DNA of 64,000 nucleotides from Sepiola atlantica (Eukaryota; Mollusca; Cephalopoda; Sepiida; Sepiolidae): positions 15,680,743 through 15,744,742 of the forward strand of contig OY744537.1 of assembly GCA_963556195.1 (NCBI GenBank), given 5' to 3'. The notes beneath the pieces were generated by a model. The model was not told where the DNA came from, did not search any database, and worked only from the letters and a program-made list of their open reading frames with translations. Positions 57,506 through 64,000 of the stretch are shown here, one piece after another. Both the position numbers and the translations under genes were made by a program. Each line of letters opens with the position of its first letter. Position 1 is the stretch's first letter.

Positions 57506-57709
57506 TTGTTAGGGAGTGTTAGACTTTGGGAGATGATGCTGCCTAACTAGAAAGAACACAAACACAATGTACTCTTCAATCAAGCAGCAATGATTAAAAA
57601 CTCATTAAAGTTAAAACTCACAAAATCACATATTTTGTTAACTTACCATTTTTACATCCATAATTCGTTTCATACGTTAAGTCGGCGCCAACTTCATGAA
57701 GTAATCGAA

Positions 57710-57870
57710 AGTTATGAATCGTCCATGTAGCTGCTTCTTTTCAAATATTTTTCTCGTCTTTTTGTTTCTTGTTTCGCTGTTTTTCAGTATTGTCCACGCT
57801 GATATTGCATTTGGCGGCAGTAATCAGCCTCTCTGTATTTTATGTTATGTATTTTTCATCGGAGTGATTT
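57710..57870 (-). pseudogene. LINE fragment, second copy of 54.7-kb segment
   Basis: TCGTCCATGTAGCTGCTTCT then TTTCAAATATT and GCGGCAGTAATCAGCCTCT match 54682-54845 with small differences. In the minus frame both give ITAAK then NISVDN or NTNVDN. Truncated at both ends. Confidence 0.75.
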
Positions 57871-58560
57871 TCATTAGAGTGGTTACGCCCAGCTATCATT
57901 CACACAAATTTATCGTTACCCCACTCCCTCTACCCAGAATGAAGAAGCATGCACACATTGAGGAGTGAGAGGTGGGATGACGTCACTCCCCACGCCCAAC
58001 ACGATACCGGCGATCGGAAAGAAATAGTGCGACCTATAAAATAAATCTGTGAACCGTGAACCGTAAAAAATATAGCTATAAGTATCTGTGATGGCAATGC
58101 ATGGCTGCAATAATTGCAAACAATTATTAGTGATTATTAAGCTGATTTAAAGGCTAGTTAACAATTAATTAATTTAAAGAGTACGTAAAAATGCATATCA
58201 CAGAAATGTATTTCGTTGGCAGATAATAGACTGTGACAAAGTATCCTGATGATACAGCTTCATTATCTTGAATATACATTTGAATACACCGATTTAAATA
58301 AAATACAAATAACAAAGATCAAGATAACTGTCAGATTAATGAATGAAATTATAAAATAGTCTTAATAGAGGACAATTTTAAGATATGAATCAATAAGTTC
58401 GCAATAAGAAACATCTTTGAATCATATTTTGCCTTATATTCAATCTAGGTTTAACGATGGAAAAACACCCTTTATGTCGATTTTGTTATAACATCATATT
58501 CCCAACCCCGTTTCTCGAAGTTGAAACTAACCTCAGAAAATATAACCTATTAAAATATAA
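57871..58560. other. Myosin intron, unassigned
   Basis: No element recognised. Confidence 0.4.
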
Positions 58561-58579
58561 ACTGTTAAGAATTGACTTA

Positions 58580-59190
58580 TTTTCGAATTCATCTATATAT
58601 TAAAAATGTTTTAGATGGCCATTTAGAATTAATCTATGAATTAAAAAGAATGTATTTATAATTACATTTGGAAATCGTTTCGTATTTTCAGATGATAATT
58701 TGGGATTAATCTTTATATTAAGAACTGTATATTTTAATTTAGATTTGGAAGTCGTCTAAACTGGAATAAATATTTTAAACTAATCTATAACTATATAAAG
58801 AATTTTTAGATGTAGATAGACATTTCGAATTCGTCTATATATTACAAGTGATATATTTAGATGAATATCTAGAAATTGTATTTATGTTACAAGTGGTATT
58901 TTTAGATGAATATCTAGAATTCGTTTATACATTAGTTGTTGCATATTGAATGGTATAATAGGATGAATATTTTAAATCCATTCCTATATTAGGAGCTGTA
59001 TATCTAAATAAAATTTGGTATCGATAAACTATTTAAATGAGTATTTGATTTCATCTATATATAAAAGTTGTGTATTCATATAAATATTTAAAATTCGTCT
59101 CTATATAAAGCGTGATATGTTAAATGAACATTTTGGATTCGTCTAAGTATATATTCAAACGAGTATAATAATAATTAAGACTAGTATATA
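58580..59190. repeat. Decayed 45-bp-type repeats
   Basis: Irregular recurrences of ATTCGTCTATATATTA, GAGTGGTATATTTAGATGAA and ATCTAGAATTC-like pieces at spacings of about 45-100 bases. These are recognisable relatives of the clean array at 63200-64000. Similar pieces continue at 59580-59645 and 60700-60830 around inserted elements. Confidence 0.7.
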
Positions 59191-59194
59191 TATA

Positions 59195-59560
59195 CAGGGT
59201 GATTAATAAGTCACTTTACTTAGTTATTTATTTTTGAAATTCTAAAGTTAAATATACGGTAATACAAAACAGAAAGGTTATTCAACAAATTCATTTTTAA
59301 GGGAGTTTAAAATTACAGCAGATTTTCAAAATTTCCACCTTCTTTCTGCATGCATAGCTCCATTCTTTTTTTGCAAGGAATTTACGACACTTTGTAGCAT
59401 AATTGATTGATTGAGTGTTGTGCGAAGGAGGCTTTCTGTTCACATCACGTTTCCATTGCATAACAAATAGCAGTAATTAGAGAGTAAGATAACAATTATC
59501 AAAAGTTCATAGTATGTGTGTGCTTCATATGGTAATCATTTTAAATAGCTAAGTGACTGC
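59195..59560 (-). mobile_element. Deletion-derivative MITE, copy 2
   Basis: Starts CAGGGTGATTAATAAGTCAC after TA and contains CATCACGTTTCCATTG and CATGCATAGCTCCATTCTT, the complement of copy 1 (40779-41143). At the far end AAATAGCTAAGTGACTGCAT matches the terminal repeat, but the last bases (expected ATCACCCTG) are lost. It carries extra sequence near 59465-59530 absent from copy 1. Confidence 0.82.
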
Positions 59561-59641
59561 ATAATAACATTTTTAATTCTGTTATATATTAAGAGTTGTA
59601 TATTTGGATAAATATTTGAACTTCATCTATATATTAGGAAT

Positions 59642-59642
<1 letters not shown>

Positions 59643-59709
<67 letters not shown>
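59643..59709. repeat. (TA)n microsatellite
   Basis: Left flank of the next MITE. Confidence 0.95.
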
Positions 59710-59712
<3 letters not shown>

Positions 59713-60090
59713 GGTGGGCCAAAATAAGGGTCCTATCTTTAAATTTGAATAACTTGAATTTGAATAACTTCCACAAAATGAAAGTTAAACTCACCAAACT
59801 TTATGTGTGTGTAGACTGACCCTTCCGAGATTTTTTGAAATAAACAAAACACATTTTAGCCGAAAAACACTTCTTAAAACTTACAAAAACTAAAGTATTG
59901 TTTTTTACACTGTTTTGAGTTTTTTAAGCAAAAATAATGTTTTCTAAATGAGGGTACGTTCCTTAGGGCTAATACGGCTCATGCTTGCTTCGGAAGGGGT
60001 CCTTTACTTATTCTAAAAAAAAATTAAAAAAAAATCAATAAATAAAAAAGTTATGAATTTTTAAAAATAGGACCCTTATTTTTGCCCACC

Positions 60091-60093
<3 letters not shown>
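59710..60093. mobile_element. MITE, TA-flanked, 384 bp
   Basis: Terminal inverted repeats CAGGGTGGGCCAAAATAAGG and GTCCTAT against the complement of ATAGGACCCTTATTTTTGCC and CACCCTG, about 27 bases with one or two differences, flanked by TA inside (TA)n. The interior is non-coding, with a tandem TTTGAATAACTTGAA duplication and poly-A stretches. Size, termini and TA target fit a mariner-type non-autonomous element, unrelated in sequence to the other MITE beyond CAGGGTG. Confidence 0.88.
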
Positions 60094-60128
<35 letters not shown>

Positions 60129-60231
60129 CTATTTCATGTATCCATATAAGATTTTATAAGTAGATACAATTTTTTATGAATTAATTTTCAGTATTTACTT
60201 CAACAGTGCTCTATATGTAAGTAGAGCTAGG

Positions 60232-60405
60232 TAGTAAGCTATGAAAATATATTTATGGCAATTAAGCTACACAGAGGTCCCCGCGTTTCATCTCCGGGGT
60301 GAATCTTCTGGCTAAAATGCCTTTCAGCCTGAAGATTCCCCTGGGGATGAAACGCGGGAGCCTCTGTGTAGCTTAATTACCACAAAAATATATTTATAGC
60401 TTACT
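60232..60405. mobile_element. Foldback element, family 4
   Basis: Arms 60232-60313 and 60327-60405 are reverse complements (TAGTAAGCTAT at the left end, ATAGCTTACTA at the right), with a loop of about 13 bases. Each arm has a hammerhead-like core in opposite orientation. In the right arm CTGAAGA (60329-60335) is followed by a CCC/GGG hairpin and GAAACGCG (60349-60356). No GUH triplet follows, so cleavage is not expected. Confidence 0.85.
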
Positions 60406-60412
60406 ATATGAA

Positions 60413-60520
60413 GATGAATGCAATATTTTATTCAAATATACTAGTCTAAATATATAGAAAAATGCAAAATGTTCATGTAATATTCTACTCTTAATACATT
60501 TCAAAATATTCATCTATATA

Positions 60521-60597
<77 letters not shown>

Positions 60598-60693
60598 ATA
60601 TTTTGAAATGTATTAATAGTAGAATATTACATGAACGTTTTGCATTTTTCTATATATTTAGACTAGTATATTTGAATAAAATATTGCATTCAT
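60413..60693. mobile_element. Foldback around an (AT)n(GA)n microsatellite
   Basis: Arms of about 100 bases (60413-60514 and 60593-60693) are reverse complements; both contain GCAAAATG or CGTTTTGC and TAATATTCTAC or GTAGAATATTA. The loop is the compound microsatellite at 60517-60594. It lies immediately beside the family-4 foldback. The arm ends resemble the 45-bp repeat units. Confidence 0.88.
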
Positions 60694-60839
60694 CTATTTC
60701 TAAAAATAACATAGTAAAATGAATATTTGGACTTCATCGATACATTACGAACTGTATATTTAGAGGCACATTTGAAACTCATATGTGTATTAACGGTGGT
60801 CGATTTAAATGAAGTATTTTAGTTCATCTATATTCTCAG

Positions 60840-61285
60840 AGTGAGAGCACGTGTTTTTTTTTTCATACAGTTGTACCCTTCCTTTAAATTATCTTGATGT
60901 AAATAATAGAGTCTTCGTACTTTAGATGGCATTTTGTTTTGTTGAAGTTTTATTTTCAGAATATAAATCTAAGGTGACATTTTAGTCGTTAATATTCAGT
61001 ATGGTTTGAATCTAATTCGGCATAACAGATATATATGCCCCAAAACAGAAAAAAAAATAGCGTCTTCTTTTTCAAAGGCAAATATTAACAATTCAGATGA
61101 TTTTTTTTTTACAAATAAGTAACCACTTATCGAGGCTTAAGCCACTAAATGATACGGGTTAATGGGATAGATAGATTTTAAGTTGAATGATGAAGAATTT
61201 TATGAGAGGATTGAAAATGATGAACGGGATGAACAAAATAATATTACTTAATGTATAATGACGATTTATGACAAGTATTATTTTA
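60840..61285. other. Myosin intron, unassigned
   Basis: No element recognised. Confidence 0.4.
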
Positions 61286-61287
61286 CT

Positions 61288-62010
61288 AGCAGGAAGACCC
61301 GACGTTGCCCGGGATTGAATGAGGATCATTACTATGTACTTTTTCACTATGCTCATAAAACCATATCACTTTATTTTTGCTGCCCCTCCTTCCGTTTCGC
61401 CCCTCCCCCCGTAATGTAGTCGGAAGAAGCTGAAATGTTGAAAAACTCTCTGAATTAGTGTCTTATACATTTGGATGAAATGTGATGAAAATTGGATATA
61501 CGTATTGGAAGTTTTAAGGGAGTTCTACCCCAATGGGTCACTGAGACGTGGGAACACGTAGATATTCGGAACATAGAGGGTAACTTAGAGAGTTCAGACT
61601 ACTTACATTGTTTTCCACGAAGAATGTTATACGTACAATTTAATAATATAAATTTCATCAAAATAGGATATATCTGAAGTGTTAAATGAGGTTCGATCAT
61701 TATAACTCTGTAGGGTAAGGCGGCACTTAGTAATTCAGGATCACTTCCATTGTCTTCCCCAGAAAATGTTATACATATGATTTAAATGTTATAAAAATGG
61801 GATATATTTAAAGTTTGAAGGAGGCATAGCCTTCTAGGTCCATTAGGTGTGCACTTGGAGATTCGGAAACACTTCTATTGTCTTTCCCGGTAAATTTTAC
61901 ATAATACACTTTAAAATTTTATGTAGATTCTCTAACCTTTCTTTCTCCAGGGAACACATACACATCACACATATACACGCATACATTGAGTTTTATATAT
62001 AGAGAGGTTT
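61288..62010 (+). repeat. Dispersed repeat with three internal ~135-170-bp units
   Basis: Starts ACTAGCAGGAAGACCCGACG then TTGCCCGGG, a form seen at the start of many animal dispersed repeats and also at 21963 here. Inside, three related units begin near 61488, 61650 and 61791 (TTGGATATAC, AATAGGATATATCTGAAG, AATGGGATATATTTAAAG), each followed by an ACATTGT-or-similar CTTTCC motif. It ends TATATATAGAGAG. Family not named. Confidence 0.6.
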
Positions 62011-62167
62011 CATCGACATCTTGAGAAATTATAACTCATCCTGTGCGTTCAAATTATTTAATATTTATTAATGATTATAAAATAGTTTCTGTTGTTGATT
62101 AGAATACAACGAAAAGGTGTTAATCGTTTACAGGTTTCTTTCATTGATCTTTTTTTTGTTTCCGTAG
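62011..62167. other. Myosin intron end
   Basis: T-rich tract with acceptor TTTCCGTAG at 62167. Confidence 0.6.
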
Positions 62168-62341
62168 GCAATTAAAAACTACAAACCGATTCTCCTTCCA
62201 ATTACGCTGATGAACGGACAGAGGCTTTTGATTCAAGCGGACTCAGCGACCACCGTGCAAGAAGTCTCCCATGCCATTGCCAGTAAAATCGGTTTGAGAG
62301 AAGTCACCGGTTTCTCAATTTATGCAACACTCTACAAAAGA
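62168..62341 (+). CDS. MyTH4-FERM myosin, start of FERM (F1 lobe)
   Basis: A 174-base exon, acceptor CCGTAG|GCA, donor AGA|GTAAGT, phase 0 at both ends. AIKNYKPILLPITLMNGQRL then LIQADSATTVQEVSHAIASK and IGLREVTGFSIYATLYKR aligns with the F1 lobe after the first MyTH4 domain of myosin VIIa, which reads [20 protein letters not shown] then [20 protein letters not shown] and ISLKDRFGFSLYIALFDK. The F1 lobe is ubiquitin-like and begins the FERM module that binds cargo or adaptor tails. The next exon lies beyond the window. Confidence 0.95.
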
Positions 62342-62575
62342 GTAAGTGCCAATTGATATATGTATATATTATTATACTACAGCTGAGTTACTGAACATTT
62401 GTTTTCCTAAAGTTTTTTCGTACATAGTTTAATCACAAAAAATACATGTTTAACAAAAACATGTCAGTCGTGAGGTTGCATAACACGTAAGTTGAAATTC
62501 CGCCAAAATGTAAAACTTAACCAAATTTTCCAAATGTCAAAGAAAAAAAAATCAAAATCAAGGTTATATAACATG
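62342..62575. other. Myosin intron, unassigned
   Basis: No element recognised. Confidence 0.4.
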
Positions 62576-62820
62576 TGGGCCTTCACTGGTTACAATATGG
62601 ACCAAGTATCGCGTCTCTTTGATGAATAAAACTAAAATTACCACCAAAAGGGTGACGTTTACCTTTACCGTGACCTTGAACTTTTACCTGGTTATCCCAA
62701 AATTTAACCAGTAAAAAGTTTGACCATAACCGATATTTTCACCAAGTTTGGTGACAATTGATCAAGTGATGTGGACAAAGTATGACGATGACCATACACA
62801 AAACAAACATAGTGACAAAT
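62576..62820 (+). repeat. SINE-like dispersed repeat tail
   Basis: TTTACCGTGACCTTGAACTT, CCCAAAATTTAACCAG and TTTTCACCAAGTTTGGTGAC then AATTGATCAAGTGATGTGGA follow the layout of a widespread metazoan repeat tail (GTGACCTTGACCTTT...CAAAATTTAATC...CACCAAGTTTGGTG). It ends AACAAACATAGTGAC. No head was recognised. Confidence 0.55.
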
Positions 62821-62943
62821 TTGAGCAGTCAGTAAATATTGTTTCGTTTGAGGCGTGAGTTTTGTTTGAAAATAAAACTTTTAATTTTTCTAATTATCCA
62901 CAATTTGCAATTAACTTACCAGGTGTTCTATCTCTTTCTAAGT

Positions 62944-62947
<4 letters not shown>

Positions 62948-62992
<45 letters not shown>
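62948..62992. repeat. (AT)n microsatellite
   Basis: Pure AT tract. Confidence 0.95.
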
Positions 62993-62994
<2 letters not shown>

Positions 62995-63204
62995 ACCCTC
63001 TATCAATGTATTTTATTTGACGTCGATAACCCTCTTCTTCTCTGTTAACTAGCAATTGAGGGTAATAAAGAAGGGAAATAAAAACAGATTGGAATCGCCC
63101 ATTATAAACAGAAGTTATATCCCCGGTGATAGTAATACTATTTAACCCAGGGTTGTAGAGGGAATTAGACAAAAAGAGAGAGGAAAGTATAGCGAGCAGA
63201 AATA

Positions 63205-64000
63205 GTGGTATACTTACGTGATCATATGAAATTCATCTATATATTACGAGTGGTATACTTAGATGATCATGTTAAATTCATCTATATATTACGAGTGGCA
63301 TATTTAGATGATCATATTAAATTCATCTATATATTACGAGTGGCATATTTAGATGATCATATTAAATTCATCTATATATTACGAGTGGCATATTTAGATG
63401 ATCATATTAAATTCATCTATACATTACGAGTGGCATATTTAGATGATCATATTAAATTCATCTATATATTACGAGTGACATATTTAGATTATCATATTAA
63501 ATTTATCTATGTAATACAAGTGCTATATTTAGATGACCTCTCGATTTCATGTATATATTACAATTTGTATATTTAGACTATATATATTACGATTCATATC
63601 TAAATATTATTATATAGAATGTATCAATATATCACGAGTGATATATTTGGATGACCATCTAGGATTCATTTATATATTACGAGTGAAATATTTAGATGAT
63701 CATATTGAATTCACCTATATATTACGACTGGTATATTTAGACTATCATATAGAATCCATATATATATATATTACGATTGATATATAAAGATCATCGCATA
63801 GAATCTATCTATATATTACAAGTGGTATATTTGAATGACCATCTAGGATTCTTTTACATATTACGAGTGGTATATTTAAACTATCATATATATTTCATCT
63901 ATATATTAGGAGTTGTATATTTAGACTTTCATATAGATGTCATCTATATATTAGGCGTGGTATGCTTAGATGATCATATGAAATTCATCTATATATTACG
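63205..64000. repeat. 45-bp tandem array, clean then decayed, cut by window end
   Basis: Units of 45 bp: GATGATCATATTAAATTCAT, then CTATATATTACGAGTGGCAT, then ATTTA. About seven nearly identical units (63205-63540) are followed by more diverged ones to 64000. Because 45 is a multiple of three, a repetitive open frame arises (DDHIKFIYILRVAYL per unit). I regard it as non-coding. Confidence 0.92.

Noticed and set aside
63205..63787. Repetitive protein with DDHIKFIYILRVAYL units
   Set aside because: It arises because the tandem unit is 45 bp. Decayed units nearby contain stops and shifts, and there is no promoter or splice context.

Overview
This window looks like nuclear DNA of an invertebrate animal with large, repeat-choked introns. 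I infer a mollusc, possibly a cephalopod, from the mix of long (AT)n tracts, Tc1/mariner elements, Penelope-like elements and tail exons of a MyTH4-FERM myosin. The sequence alone does not prove the taxon. No bacterial-type gene organisation, rRNA, intact tRNA or CRISPR array is present.

The only host gene I can support is on the + strand. Seven short exons between 35156 and 62341 join in frame across six introns, and six of the seven junctions are phase 0. They encode the acidic linker, a complete MyTH4 domain and the start of a FERM domain of an unconventional myosin most like class VII. The motor, neck and earlier tail would lie upstream of, or in the left part of, the window; the rest of FERM lies beyond 64000. 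A candidate upstream exon (28378-28587) and a candidate 27-nt micro-exon (34519-34545) would fit the same phase. Introns run from 120 bp to about 9.2 kb and consist almost wholly of repeats.

Left part (1-28 kb): a 5.5-kb satellite of 37-bp units carrying a CCCTAACCC core; four copies or pieces of a short retroelement headed by the 5' end of U2 snRNA; two remnants of a Penelope-like element with a GIY-YIG endonuclease; several long foldback elements, one with a telomere-like tract in its loop; a G-rich GGGTTAG minisatellite; and a LINE 3' end.

Middle (28-48 kb): a 14-bp minisatellite just after the candidate exon, degenerate LINE and mariner remnants, a dead Tc3-like element (36155-37700), and a nested (AT)n cluster holding a deletion-derivative MITE and an apparently intact Tc1-type DD34E transposon (41158-42486).

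Right part (48-64 kb): three tandem arrays in the myosin introns (29-bp units, a 173-bp higher-order repeat, 45-bp units), a degenerate LINE, two MITEs and nested foldbacks.

The most interesting signal is a stretch at 18043-18109 that can be folded as a complete minimal hammerhead ribozyme. Partial versions of the same core occur in several other repeat families here, one of them directly downstream of Penelope-like GIY-YIG coding sequence. The U2-headed SINE family and three unrelated repeats carrying telomere-like hexamers are also notable.
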